A stretch of 64,000 bases of DNA from Bacteroidales bacterium (GCA_016284305.1 JAEEON010000018.1:18728-82727), one strand, 5' to 3'. Shown: positions 25,741-33,845, counted from the stretch's first letter. Made by a program: numbers and translations. The notes: generated by a model not told the origin, from the letters alone.

Positions 25741-26634
25741 TCATTTCCTCTCTGCCACTCTCAGCTTGGCGCTTCTTGCGCGGTTGTTTTGTTGTATCTC
25801 TTCTTCGGATGGCACGATGGGTTTCCTATTAATTATTTTATAAGGTGTCATTGAGTTTCCGAAGAAGTCTTTTTCTTCTTTTCCTTCGGCGTTGCCGGTT
25901 TTGATGTAGTTCTTCACCATGCGGTCTTCGAGCGAATGGTACGAAAGCACGACGAGCCTTCCGCCGGGCTTGAGAACGTCGGCGCATTGGCTGAGGAAGC
26001 TGTTGAGGGCTTCCATCTCGTGGTTCACCTCGATGCGCAGGGCTTGGAACACTTGTGCGAGGGTTTTGTTTTCTCTGCCGTGGGGCAGGTGCGATAGTAT
26101 GGTTTCCTTGAGTTGTGTGGTGGTCTCGATAGGTTCGATGTCGCGGGCCATGATGATGTCCGAGGCGATCAGGTGGGCATTGGGCACCTCGCCGTAGAGG
26201 CTAAGCACGCGGCACAGCTCAGTTTGGTCATAGCTGTTCACGATGCTGGCGGCGTCAACGGGGTTGGACTGGCTCATCCGCATGTCGAGACGGCCTTCGA
26301 AACGGGTGGAAAACCCTTTCTCAGGGGTGTCGAACTGATGCGAAGAGACGCCGAGATCGGCGATGACACCGTCGATCTTACCTTGATGGTACAGCTGGAT
26401 GAAATTCTTGAAATAGCTGAAGTTCTGTGGGATGAAGGTGAATCGCTCGTCGTCGATAATGTTTTTGGCGGCATCCTCATCCTGGTCGAAAGCATATAGA
26501 TGTCCGGTGGAGAGCCTTTCCATGATGGCTCTCGAATGGCCTCCTCCTCCGAAGGTGACGTCAGCGTAAGTCCCCTCCGGGCGGATGTTCAGCCCCTCCA
26601 TACATTCGTTCAACAGCACCGGGTTGTGATACAT
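25741..26634 (-). CDS. rsmH: 16S rRNA m4C1402 methyltransferase
   Basis: A 297-residue SAM-dependent methyltransferase that modifies C1402 of 16S rRNA (formerly mraW). It opens YHNPVLLNECMEGL and has the SAM loop DVTFGGGGHSRAI, the ADLGVSSHQFDTPEKGFS segment with RLDMRMSQ, FQALRIEVNHEM, and the C-terminal VLSYHSLEDRMVKN. The length is normal. Its spacer from mraZ is a 7-base repeat that contains the mraZ stop. Confidence 0.97.
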   Translation of the reverse strand: MYHNPVLLNECMEGLNIRPEGTYADVTFGGGGHSRAIMERLSTGHLYAFDQDEDAAKNIIDDERFTFIPQNFSYFKNFIQLYHQGKIDGVIADLGVSSHQFDTPEKGFSTRFEGRLDMRMSQSNPVDAASIVNSYDQTELCRVLSLYGEVPNAHLIASDIIMARDIEPIETTTQLKETILSHLPHGRENKTLAQVFQALRIEVNHEMEALNSFLSQCADVLKPGGRLVVLSYHSLEDRMVKNYIKTGNAEGKEEKDFFGNSMTPYKIINRKPIVPSEEEIQQNNRARSAKLRVAERK

Positions 26635-26635
26635 T

Positions 26636-26663
26636 TCTTAGAAGTTAGAAGTTAGAAAGTGAG
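26636..26663. repeat. Heptamer array at the mraZ-rsmH junction
   Basis: TCTTAGA, AGTTAGA, AGTTAGA, AAGTGAG on the + strand. The mraZ TAA stop (26652-26654) lies inside the array, which reaches to one base from the rsmH start. Confidence 0.8.
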
Positions 26664-27110
26664 GTTAGAGAAGAGTTCCTCGACGCCTTGAGCCAGAGCC
26701 TCGGCATCGATGGAGTTAACACGCTCTTCGTACTTCGACTTGTCCCAAATTTCCATGTTGGTGAACATCGAGTCAATGACGACATCCTTGGCGAGTTCGC
26801 TGCGTTCCAAAAGCTCCTTCGGAATCTGAAGGCGGCCGCTGGCATCGAGTTTCACTCGCTTGACACCATCCAAGTACTTGCGCATGATGTCGAGTTTTCT
26901 GCGGTCGAACGTGTTGACTTGCATCAGGATTTCCCTGCGACGGTTCCAGTCGTTGATGGTGTAAAGCTCCAGGTAAGTCCCGTGAAGACCTGGCCTCAGG
27001 ATGAAATCTTCCTCGGCCTGGCTCCCCAGCTGCTCCCTGAAATCTGCCGGAAGCATCAAACGCCCTTTAGCATCGAGCTTGCAAGTGAATGTTCCTGTCG
27101 GGTTACTCAT
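26652..27110 (-). CDS. mraZ: Transcriptional regulator MraZ
   Basis: A 152-residue DNA-binding protein with two AbrB-like/MraZ domains: the first with CKLDAKGRLMLPADFREQL (residues about 9-27), the second with KLDASGRLQIPKELLE. In other bacteria MraZ represses its own dcw promoter by binding TGGG repeats, and such repeats are present just upstream here. The start at 27110 follows a good Shine-Dalgarno-like GAGGAAAG, which is unusual in this phylum; a start nine codons upstream (27137) would overlap the promoter element. It is the first gene of the cluster. Confidence 0.96.
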   Translation of the reverse strand: MSNPTGTFTCKLDAKGRLMLPADFREQLGSQAEEDFILRPGLHGTYLELYTINDWNRRREILMQVNTFDRRKLDIMRKYLDGVKRVKLDASGRLQIPKELLERSELAKDVVIDSMFTNMEIWDKSKYEERVNSIDAEALAQGVEELFSNLTF

Positions 27111-27134
27111 GGTCTTTCCTCTTATTTCGGAGTA

Positions 27135-27142
27135 CAAAATTA
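27135..27142 (-). promoter_or_regulatory. -7 element of the dcw promoter
   Basis: The minus strand reads TAATTTTG (TAnnTTTG), 24 bases before the mraZ ATG. The expected -33 position (around 27162-27166) is occupied by the middle MraZ box. Confidence 0.7.
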
Positions 27143-27151
27143 TGCATTTTC

Positions 27152-27177
27152 ACCCATATTTCCCCACTTTCTCCCAC
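27152..27177 (-). promoter_or_regulatory. MraZ operator: three TGGG direct repeats
   Basis: On the minus strand TGGG occurs at 27176-27173, 27166-27163 and 27156-27153, an exact 10-base period (TGGGA, GAAAG, TGGGG, AAATA, TGGGT). This is the arrangement described for MraZ binding sites upstream of mraZ (TGGGN repeats separated by 5 bases). The boxes cover the -33 region of the promoter, so binding should block transcription of the whole dcw cluster. Confidence 0.85.
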
Positions 27178-27203
27178 ATTTTGGACGCGTTTTCGTGCTT
27201 TTT

Positions 27204-27224
27204 TTATCAACAATTTTATCAACA
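27204..27224. promoter_or_regulatory. Two DnaA-box-like nonamers
   Basis: TTATCAACA at 27204-27212 and again at 27216-27224, 12 bases apart, in the region between the divergent dcw and glsA promoters. Each differs by one base from the DnaA consensus TTATCCACA. Binding is conjectural. The rest of the 276-base intergenic region 27111-27386 holds only the two promoters and the MraZ boxes. Confidence 0.35.
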
Positions 27225-27355
27225 GGTAGGTTGATACCAGTTAACATATCTGAAAATCAGTATTTTAAGATATTTTTATCACAAAAAGTTATGAACATAA
27301 TAAGCATAACGAGGAGAAAAAAGCGGTTTTTATCCGTCAGAAACGGAATAAGTCT

Positions 27356-27363
27356 TAATTTTG
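27356..27363 (+). promoter_or_regulatory. -7 promoter element of the glsA-glsB-engB unit
   Basis: TAATTTTG, 24 bases upstream of the glsA-like ATG at 27387. No clear -33 TTTG was seen. Confidence 0.6.
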
Positions 27364-27386
27364 TACATCAAAATAAGTGTTTTGTC

Positions 27387-28265
27387 ATGGAGGACAAGTA
27401 CGGTAACTTGATCGATTTCAGGAAAGTATTCGAGGCCAAAGCCCCAAAGCTGATGAAAAGGATGCCGAATTTCCTGTTTCGTCGCATTCAGAAGCTGCTT
27501 CATGAGGATGACATCAACCGAATCCTCAGCGAATATGGTCATCTCCAAGGAGTTGACTTCGTCCAAGCCGTGATCAAGGATTTCAACCTCAATGTGGTGG
27601 TGCAGGGTGCCGAACACTTGTCGGCTTCTCCTCGTATCGTGGTGGCCTCAAACCATCCGTTGGGTGGCCTTGATGGCATCGCGCTGATCGGCACAGTGGG
27701 AGAGATTTATCCCGATGTGGTTACTCCTGTCAATGACTTCCTTATGTTCGTCAAAAACCTCCAACCCATCTTCATCCCCGTCAACAAAGTGGGGAATGGG
27801 GTGGCTGACCGTCAAGAAAACGTGAGACTTTTCAACGAGACTTTCGCCGGAGACCGCGCTATCTGCTATTTCCCCTTCGGACTGTGCTCACGCAAAGTCA
27901 AAGGTGGCAAAGTCATGGACCTCGACTGGAAAAAGACCTTTCTTTCCAAAGCCAAGGAATACCATCGGGATGTCATTCCAGTACATATTGATGGACATAA
28001 CACTAAGTTTTTCTATAACCTTGCTCGCCTTCGTAAACGATTGAAAATCAAGGTAAATATCGAGATGGCTTTTCTTGTCGACGAGTTCTTTAAGCAACGT
28101 GACAAGACGTTGACCATCACCTTTGGCAAGCCGATCTCTTATGAGGTTTTCGATAACCGTTGTTCTGACTTGGAATGGGCCGAGAAACTTCGTTGCTTCT
28201 CCTATAACCTTCCTCTCGACTGCGAGCAGGATTTCGACCCAAATAAAACCTATTTTATTCCTTAA
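27387..28265 (+). CDS. glsA: PlsC-like O-acyltransferase, probable glycine lipid O-acyltransferase GlsA
   Basis: A 292-residue acyltransferase with the family His/Asp motif NHPLGGLD (89-96) and a downstream FPFGLCSRKVKGG segment in the place of the FPEG-type substrate motif. In Bacteroides, glycine lipids are made by an N-acyltransferase (GlsB) and an O-acyltransferase (GlsA) encoded side by side. The next gene here is the matching N-acyltransferase type, so this protein most likely adds the ester-linked acyl chain. An ornithine lipid product is an alternative. The open frame runs far upstream, but the start at 27387 (MEDKYGNLIDF) follows the promoter element. It is divergent from the dcw cluster. 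Confidence 0.75.
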   Translation: MEDKYGNLIDFRKVFEAKAPKLMKRMPNFLFRRIQKLLHEDDINRILSEYGHLQGVDFVQAVIKDFNLNVVVQGAEHLSASPRIVVASNHPLGGLDGIALIGTVGEIYPDVVTPVNDFLMFVKNLQPIFIPVNKVGNGVADRQENVRLFNETFAGDRAICYFPFGLCSRKVKGGKVMDLDWKKTFLSKAKEYHRDVIPVHIDGHNTKFFYNLARLRKRLKIKVNIEMAFLVDEFFKQRDKTLTITFGKPISYEVFDNRCSDLEWAEKLRCFSYNLPLDCEQDFDPNKTYFIP

Positions 28266-28276
28266 CCTACCCACTC

Positions 28277-29233
28277 ATGAAGAAGATCATCGATCCCATA
28301 CCTGTTGACACCCTCCTCAAGGAACTGACCATGGAACGTTTCGTGAGGAAGACCAATAATGGGAAAAACGAGATTTATATTCTCAATGCTTTCAATGCGC
28401 CCAATGTGATGCTTGAGATTGGGCGTCTGCGCGAAATCAGCTTCCGCGAATCGGGCGGTGGCACAGGCCTCGACTGTGACCTGGATGAGTTCGATACGGG
28501 CACAGAGAACACCTTCGACCAGCTCATCGTTTGGAACCCCTATGATCAAGCCATTGTCGGAGGATATCGATTCCTGATGTGCGACCATCTGAAGGTCGAA
28601 GCCAATGGACAGGTCAAAACACCTACCTCGGAGCTTTTCCATTACTCGGAACGATTCATCAACGACTACCTGCCATACACTATTGAGCTTGGAAGGTCAT
28701 TTGTGCAGCCTGACTTTCAGCCCTCCAAAAGTGTCTCGAAGGGAATCTATTCCCTTGACAACTTATGGGACGGACTGGCTTATCTTTGTTTGATGTTTCC
28801 ACAGGCGGAATATTATTTTGGCAAGGTCACCATGTATCCCCAGCTGGATCGTACCGCTCGCGACATGATCCTCTATTTCATGCGCCATTGTTTCCCCGAC
28901 CCGGATGACTTGCTGCGTCCCTGGCCGGATTTGGAGCTCCCCATCCTCATGGATGAGCAAGAGCTCAAAGCGCTTTTCACGGGTGCCAACTATAACGAGA
29001 ACTATCGCATCTTGGTCAAGCATGTTCGAGAGCTTGGGGCCTCGGTGCCACCCTTGGTCAATGCCTACATGGGGCTTTCGCCCACCATGCGTTCCTTCGG
29101 AACAGCCATCAATGCGCCTTTCGGAGGCGTGGAAGAGACGGGCATCCTGGTCAAGATCAAGGATATCTATCCGGAAAAATTCGACCGTCATGCCGTTTTT
29201 GAACCTAATGAGAAACCTTTACATCTGAGCTGA
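28277..29233 (+). CDS. glsB: GNAT-fold N-acyltransferase, probable glycine lipid N-acyltransferase GlsB
   Basis: A 318-residue protein of the OlsB/hemolysin-related acyltransferase family that transfers a 3-hydroxyacyl chain to an amino acid amine. Recognisable parts are GRLREISFRESGGGTGLD, then QLIVWNPYDQAIVGGYRF, then the RSFVQPDFQP segment and LDNLWDGLAYL. It lies 11 bases after the O-acyltransferase gene and 2 bases before engB, so the three genes form one unit. Glycine versus ornithine as acceptor cannot be told from sequence by eye; glycine is inferred from the phylum. Confidence 0.72.
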   Translation: MKKIIDPIPVDTLLKELTMERFVRKTNNGKNEIYILNAFNAPNVMLEIGRLREISFRESGGGTGLDCDLDEFDTGTENTFDQLIVWNPYDQAIVGGYRFLMCDHLKVEANGQVKTPTSELFHYSERFINDYLPYTIELGRSFVQPDFQPSKSVSKGIYSLDNLWDGLAYLCLMFPQAEYYFGKVTMYPQLDRTARDMILYFMRHCFPDPDDLLRPWPDLELPILMDEQELKALFTGANYNENYRILVKHVRELGASVPPLVNAYMGLSPTMRSFGTAINAPFGGVEETGILVKIKDIYPEKFDRHAVFEPNEKPLHLS

Positions 29234-29235
29234 CT

Positions 29236-29859
29236 ATGATAATCAAAGACGCACATTTCCTTTCAAGTAACACTCGTATCGACCGATTGCCCAAGGACAA
29301 CCTGCCGGAATATGCTTTCATCGGGCGCTCCAACGTGGGGAAGTCTTCGCTGATCAACACCCTGGTGCAACGCAAAGGCCTGGCGAAGACGTCGGCTACC
29401 CCGGGAAAGACCATTGCCATCAACCATTTCGTGGTCAACAACCAGTGGTATCTCGTTGACCTTCCGGGCTATGGCTATGCACAGCGTTCCAAGAAATCGC
29501 GTGAGGAGTGGCGCGTCATGCTGGCCAACTACATAGCGCGTCGGCGCAATCTCCTTTACACCTTTGTACTCATCGACTCTCGTCTGGAGCCTCAAAACAG
29601 CGATATCGGTTTCATGGAATGGCTTGGCGAGAACCAGATCCCATTCTGCATTGTGTTCACTAAGGCCGACAAGCTCAGCAAGGCGGAGCTGAACACCAAC
29701 GTGGAGGCATATAAAAAACGTCTTCTCGAAGACTGGGAAGAGCTGCCTCCTTTGTTCATCACTTCCTCAGAGACTCGTCAAGGTCGAGAAGAGATCTTGG
29801 CTTTCATTGAACAACAAAATAACGAACTTGATTCTTATCTCAAAACTAAAGGCTTATAA
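29236..29859 (+). CDS. engB: Ribosome biogenesis GTPase YsxC/YihA
   Basis: A 207-residue TRAFAC-class GTPase needed for 50S subunit assembly. G1 is GRSNVGKSS (30-38), switch I/G2 holds the TSATPGKT segment, G3 is DLPGYGYAQRSKKSRE, and G4 is FTKADKLSK. The length is normal. It begins 2 bases after the glsB stop. Confidence 0.96.
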   Translation: MIIKDAHFLSSNTRIDRLPKDNLPEYAFIGRSNVGKSSLINTLVQRKGLAKTSATPGKTIAINHFVVNNQWYLVDLPGYGYAQRSKKSREEWRVMLANYIARRRNLLYTFVLIDSRLEPQNSDIGFMEWLGENQIPFCIVFTKADKLSKAELNTNVEAYKKRLLEDWEELPPLFITSSETRQGREEILAFIEQQNNELDSYLKTKGL

Positions 29860-29898
29860 AACCATTAACTATATCAATCACCTAAAAAATCAACTATT

Positions 29899-30144
29899 AT
29901 GACTGGTATCTTAGTTTCTTTGCTCATTGGAGCACTCGCCGGTGTCCTCGCCGGACTTATCATGAAAAAAGGCATGAGCCTTCTCGTATGCATCCTCGTC
30001 GGCCTCGTCGGCGGTGTCCTTGGTAGCTGGGTGTTCAGCCTCCTCGGCCTTTCGGCCAGCAGCTCTTTCTGGGGTCAACTCCTCGTCGGCACCTGTGGCG
30101 CCGTGTTGCTGCTCTTCATTCTTTCGCTTTTCAGGAAAAAGTAA
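29899..30144 (+). CDS. Small membrane protein, GlsB/YeaQ/YmgE (transglycosylase-associated) family
   Basis: An 81-residue protein of three hydrophobic helices rich in glycine (LLIGALAGVLAGLIMKKG, then LLVCILVGLVGGVLGSW, then LLVGTCGAVLLLFILSLF). The glycine spacing matches the small stress-associated membrane family PF04226. The family name GlsB here is unrelated to the glycine lipid gene. Function is not known. It is separated from the convergent mutS2 by an inverted pair of heptamer arrays. Confidence 0.8.
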   Translation: MTGILVSLLIGALAGVLAGLIMKKGMSLLVCILVGLVGGVLGSWVFSLLGLSASSSFWGQLLVGTCGAVLLLFILSLFRKK

Positions 30145-30155
30145 TGAATTAAATT

Positions 30156-30254
30156 GAAAGGTGAGAGGTGAAAGGTGAAAGGTGAAAGGTCGTGGGCCCG
30201 AAGGCACCTTTCATCTTTCATCTTTCATCTTTCACCTTTCACCTTTCACCTCAG
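30156..30254. repeat. Long inverted heptamer arrays between convergent genes
   Basis: The left arm has five units (GAAAGGT, GAGAGGT, GAAAGGT, GAAAGGT, GAAAGGT; 30156-30190), followed by a 15-base loop with a GGGCCC core. The right arm has units ACCTTTC, ATCTTTC (three times), ACCTTTC (twice) and ACCTCAG (30206-30254). The arms are complementary over at least 35 bases with few mismatches. The mutS2 TGA stop (30246-30248) lies inside the right arm. It may act as a two-way terminator. Confidence 0.92.
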
Positions 30255-32639
30255 TTCCACCCGAGTAATGCCTGCGCCTCCGGTCTCTAATGAGGCATCG
30301 GCAAAATGAGCCACGTCTTTGTCTCGGCTCAGATATTCCCTGATTAATTTTCTTAAAATCCCATTGCCTTTCCCGTGAAGGATGCTTACCTCTTTGATAC
30401 TGAGTAATTTGGCTTCATCGAGGTATTTGGCGACGATATCCAAAGCCTCTTCGGCTCGTTTTCCTCTGACATCCAAGGTGAGGTCGAAATGCTCCGCTTT
30501 CTCGCTCAGCTCGTCGGCCAGTCCTGACTGCCATTTGCGGATGGCTTTTCGTCCTTCCGCGCGGCTGACTTTCCGAAGCTTGTCGGGCGAGGTGCGCAGT
30601 CTCACGGTGTCGAACAGGATGGTGGCATCGGTGTCGCTGATGCTGATGATCTCACCCACGATTTCCATCTCGTCGATGCAGACCGTGTCGCCGACTTTGA
30701 GAGTCTTGTCTGCTTCTGTCTTAGGCGGTTTTGGTTCTGCGACCTTCTTGGCGGTCTCGGCTATTTCTTCTTTGGTGCGTCTCAGCTCCTGACGAATCTC
30801 TTTGGTGCGCTCTTTCTCAGCTTGGGCTTCCTTAATCTCTTTGATGGTTCGTTCGATCTGGCTGTTGGCCCGGTCGATGAGTTCCTGGGCTTCGTTGGCG
30901 GCATCTCTGAGGTATTGTTTCTTTTTCCCTTCCAGTTCGCTGAGCAGGTTTTTGTATTTGGCTACCACCTCGCTGAGGAGGGTGTCGGCGATTTGTAGTT
31001 CCCGTTCCTTTTTGCGGATGGCTTTCTTGTCCACTTCCAGTTGTTGCAGTTGATGTTCGAAACGGAGATGCTGTTCGCCGGTGATGTGTGAGGCATCGTC
31101 GAGGATGCGTTTGGGGAAGCCGATCTTGCGTGCGATTTCGAAAGCGAACGAGCTTCCGGGCTTGCCGGTCAACATGATGTACATGGGCTGCATGTACTTG
31201 GTGTCGAAAAGCATGGCTCCGTTGATGATGCCTTCGTGGTTGTCTGCCAATAATTTCAGGTTGGCATAGTGTGTGGTGACGATGCCAAAGCTGTTTTTTG
31301 TATTGAGTTCCAGTAAGATGGCTTCTGCAATGGCTCCTCCGAGCTGAGGTTCGGTGCCTGTGCCGAACTCATCGATGAGGAACAAGGTGTTTTCATCGGC
31401 GTGCTGCAGAAGGTTTTTCATGTTGAGCAGATGTGAGCTATAGGTGGAGAGGTCGTCCAAGATGGATTGCTCATCGCCGATGTCGATGAAGAGGTTTTGG
31501 AAGAGTCCGCATTCCGAGTCAGGGTGCATGGGAACGGGGAGTCCGCATTGCAGCATGTATTGGATAAGCCCAGTGGTCTTGAGGCACACCGACTTGCCGC
31601 CAGCGTTGGGACCTGAGATGACCAGGATGCGGTCATGGCCGTCGAGTTTAAGGTCGAGAGGCACGATGGTCTTGCCTTGCGATCGGAGTTTCTTTTCCAG
31701 GACGGGATGTCGGGCTTGGATCCAGCGGAAACAGGGGGTGTCGTGCATGAGGGGTTTGATGCCGCCGATGTCTTGGCCGAGCAGTGCCTTGGCGCGGATG
31801 AAGTCGAGTGTTCCGAGGAGTTCCCAGGCTTTCAGCAGCTCGGGCAGTGAGGGTCGGATACGGTCGGTGAACTGGGTCAGGATACGATACACCTCGCGTC
31901 GTTCGGCATATTCCAGTTCTTTGATTTCGTTGGAGGTCTCAACAATCTCACTTGGCTCGATATAGACGGTCTGTCCCGTGGCGGACTCGTCATGGATGAA
32001 GCCTTTCAATGCGCGTTTGTCGCCGGCTTTGACGGGGATGACCATGCGTCCGTCGCGGATGGTCAGCTCTGCTTTCTGATCGACCCATCCCGAGGCTTTG
32101 GCATCGCTCATGATCTGGCGTATGCGTTTCTCAATGCCTCCTTGTTTGCGGTGGATGCTCCTGCGGATCTCCATCAGTTCAGGTGAGGCGTTGTCGGGCA
32201 TCTCTCCTTTGTCATCGACGAGGCGGTTTGCTTCGCTGAAGACGATGGGCTCAACCGTGATGCCGTCAGTGAGGGCGCAGAGCTCAGGGTAATCCTCGCG
32301 AGCCTCGCTCTGCCCGAACTTCAGGATGTAGCTCAAGGCGTTCAGCGAGGGTTTGAGGGCGAACAGGTCTTCCAGGCTGATGCTCGTCCCTGGAATCCTG
32401 ATATGTTGGAACGCTTCGCGCAGGTCGTGGTAGTCACGGACGGGGAAGGGCACGCCATTTTGCAGCAGCTGCATGAACTCCACGGTCTGGTCCAAGCTTT
32501 GTTCGATGGACTTTCGGCTGTTGCTGAAGTCCATTTTCTCTGCCCGTTCCAGCCCCATAGTGCTGATGCAGTGTCCCTTGACGGCTTCCCGGATGTGGGT
32601 GAAACCGATTTTCTGCTCGAAGCGTTCCGGATAGATCAT
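30246..32639 (-). CDS. mutS2: Endonuclease MutS2
   Basis: A 797-residue MutS2 protein, an ATPase/nuclease linked to suppression of recombination and, in some bacteria, to rescue of collided ribosomes. The MutS core has the Walker A motif GPNAGGKS (343-350) and then FIDIGDEQSILDDLSTYSSHL with Walker B downstream (LFLIDEFGTGTEP). A long charged coiled coil follows (about 520-640), and the last 76 residues form the Smr nuclease domain with LDVRGKRAEEAL and HGKGNG. The mismatch-recognition domain of MutS is absent, as expected. The length is normal. The lipoprotein gene precedes it by 2 bases. Confidence 0.95.
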   Translation of the reverse strand: MIYPERFEQKIGFTHIREAVKGHCISTMGLERAEKMDFSNSRKSIEQSLDQTVEFMQLLQNGVPFPVRDYHDLREAFQHIRIPGTSISLEDLFALKPSLNALSYILKFGQSEAREDYPELCALTDGITVEPIVFSEANRLVDDKGEMPDNASPELMEIRRSIHRKQGGIEKRIRQIMSDAKASGWVDQKAELTIRDGRMVIPVKAGDKRALKGFIHDESATGQTVYIEPSEIVETSNEIKELEYAERREVYRILTQFTDRIRPSLPELLKAWELLGTLDFIRAKALLGQDIGGIKPLMHDTPCFRWIQARHPVLEKKLRSQGKTIVPLDLKLDGHDRILVISGPNAGGKSVCLKTTGLIQYMLQCGLPVPMHPDSECGLFQNLFIDIGDEQSILDDLSTYSSHLLNMKNLLQHADENTLFLIDEFGTGTEPQLGGAIAEAILLELNTKNSFGIVTTHYANLKLLADNHEGIINGAMLFDTKYMQPMYIMLTGKPGSSFAFEIARKIGFPKRILDDASHITGEQHLRFEHQLQQLEVDKKAIRKKERELQIADTLLSEVVAKYKNLLSELEGKKKQYLRDAANEAQELIDRANSQIERTIKEIKEAQAEKERTKEIRQELRRTKEEIAETAKKVAEPKPPKTEADKTLKVGDTVCIDEMEIVGEIISISDTDATILFDTVRLRTSPDKLRKVSRAEGRKAIRKWQSGLADELSEKAEHFDLTLDVRGKRAEEALDIVAKYLDEAKLLSIKEVSILHGKGNGILRKLIREYLSRDKDVAHFADASLETGGAGITRVELR

Positions 32640-32641
32640 GG

Positions 32642-33157
32642 TTATTCAACAGGTTTGAAAGCGAAACCTTTCAATACGGTCATCACGCGTTCTTCGTTGG
32701 GATCGTCGATATCCTCTGAGCCAACACGGACAGCCATTTTGCGGTTGGGGTCGTAGGTAAAGAAGGACAACTTGTATTTCCCGATGTTTGGAATGACTTT
32801 CCAGGTATAGTCGCCCGTGACGATGTCTTCCAAATAATCTCCAGCGGGATATTTGGTGAGGAATTCTTCATAATTCTCTTCTTGCCAGTCTTTGATGTTG
32901 AAATGAGACCAATCTTCCAGATAGTCGATGCCCATGTCGGAATAGGCGTTGCTGACTTTCCAGCCGTCGTTAGGCATGGTCAAGGTCCACTCGTAGTGGT
33001 CCCACAGGGTGGTTTCGGGTGCAGCGGGTTCTTCCACTACGGGTTCTTCGACTACAGGCTCATTCTGAGCTTGTTGATTGTTGGTTTTGGTGCTGTTGTT
33101 GCCACAAGCGGCGAACAGCATGGCAGCTGCTGCTGCGATAAAAAATGCTTTTTTCAT
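32642..33157 (-). CDS. Secreted lipoprotein, unknown function
   Basis: A 171-residue protein with a lipoprotein signal peptide: MKKAFFIAAAAAMLFAACGNN, lipobox AAC. A low-complexity linker with PVVEEP repeats follows, and then a compact domain of about 120 residues (LWDHYEWTLTMPNDGWKVS onward). The start at 33157 is preferred because a TATCTTTG element lies between it and a further in-frame ATG at 33229. It lies 2 bases before mutS2, so mutS2 is probably transcribed from this promoter. No family was recognised. Confidence 0.75.
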   Translation of the reverse strand: MKKAFFIAAAAAMLFAACGNNSTKTNNQQAQNEPVVEEPVVEEPAAPETTLWDHYEWTLTMPNDGWKVSNAYSDMGIDYLEDWSHFNIKDWQEENYEEFLTKYPAGDYLEDIVTGDYTWKVIPNIGKYKLSFFTYDPNRKMAVRVGSEDIDDPNEERVMTVLKGFAFKPVE

Positions 33158-33185
33158 GATAGAATTGTTTAGGTTTTTGCGGGCG

Positions 33186-33193
33186 CAAAGATA
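33186..33193 (-). promoter_or_regulatory. -7 promoter element of the lipoprotein-mutS2 unit
   Basis: The minus strand reads TATCTTTG, 29 bases upstream of the lipoprotein ATG at 33157. Confidence 0.65.
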
Positions 33194-33232
33194 GGGAAAA
33201 AAGCGGAAGAGGTGTTCTTTTTTCCTCACAAA

Positions 33233-33673
33233 TCACGCAGCCACTGAGGGTGTCATCTTTTCGCATCGGTCGATGATGGCGTTGACGATGCGGAAGCCGT
33301 CATCACAGATTGTTTTGATTTGGATTCCGTCATATCCCATACTTAGATGGGTGATATTGTACGCATCAATCACTAATCTTAGCAATTTCTGGTCCCGTTG
33401 GTTCACTATGACAAGATAATCATCGATGTCCACACGAGCATCCTTGCCTTTTCGTTTCTTTTTTTCAGTTTTCGCATGGAACACCGACTCTAAGGCGATC
33501 AGTGCTCCTGACCACAAGTAGTGGCCTGCGACTCTCACATATTTCGGATCCTCATATCGGTTTGTTTCCGGGTCCAGTTTTCCATTTGATCGAAGTACCT
33601 CACGAGCGTTCGTTACATATCGCCGTGCCTCAGCGATCGGGTCGATAATCATCGCGTTGTTCGCATTTCTCAT
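33233..33673 (-). CDS. DUF5618-like helical protein
   Basis: A 146-residue, mostly helical protein with EARRYVTNAREVLRSNG near the N-terminus, then YVRVAGHYLWSGALIALES and a basic KKKRKGK stretch. This pattern recalls DUF5618, a family found mainly in Bacteroidota with a HEPN-like helical look; the assignment is from memory. No toxin or nucleotidyltransferase partner lies beside it, so a toxin-antitoxin role is not supported. A weak promoter-like TAACTTCG lies at 33701-33708 on the minus strand. Confidence 0.6.
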   Translation of the reverse strand: MRNANNAMIIDPIAEARRYVTNAREVLRSNGKLDPETNRYEDPKYVRVAGHYLWSGALIALESVFHAKTEKKKRKGKDARVDIDDYLVIVNQRDQKLLRLVIDAYNITHLSMGYDGIQIKTICDDGFRIVNAIIDRCEKMTPSVAA

Positions 33674-33794
33674 TGTTGAATAATATTGTTATAAACGATG
33701 CGAAGTTACTATTAATTTTGAATATTGCAATACAATATTATTGTTTTTATTAAAAACAGCTTGAAGACAAACTGCTTCACTAAGCAGGAACATT

Positions 33795-33827
33795 TTTGTG
33801 AAAGACACATCATTTTTCCTATTTTTG
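33795..33827 (+). promoter_or_regulatory. Promoter of cutC
   Basis: TTTG (33795-33798), 21 bases, TATTTTTG (33820-33827): a full match to the Bacteroidota promoter pattern, 18 bases upstream of the chosen start. Confidence 0.8.
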
Positions 33828-33845
33828 CAAATCAATCTTACCTAT

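Noticed and set aside
26688..27386. Long upstream extension of the glsA-like frame
   Set aside because: It runs antisense through mraZ and the promoter region and shows no family similarity; the gene starts at 27387.
30156..30254. CRISPR-like array
   Set aside because: Units are 7 bases with no spacers between them, arranged as two inverted arms; no cas genes are in the window.
33233..33673. Toxin-antitoxin locus around the DUF5618-like gene
   Set aside because: No partner gene lies beside it and no HEPN catalytic RxxxxH motif was found.
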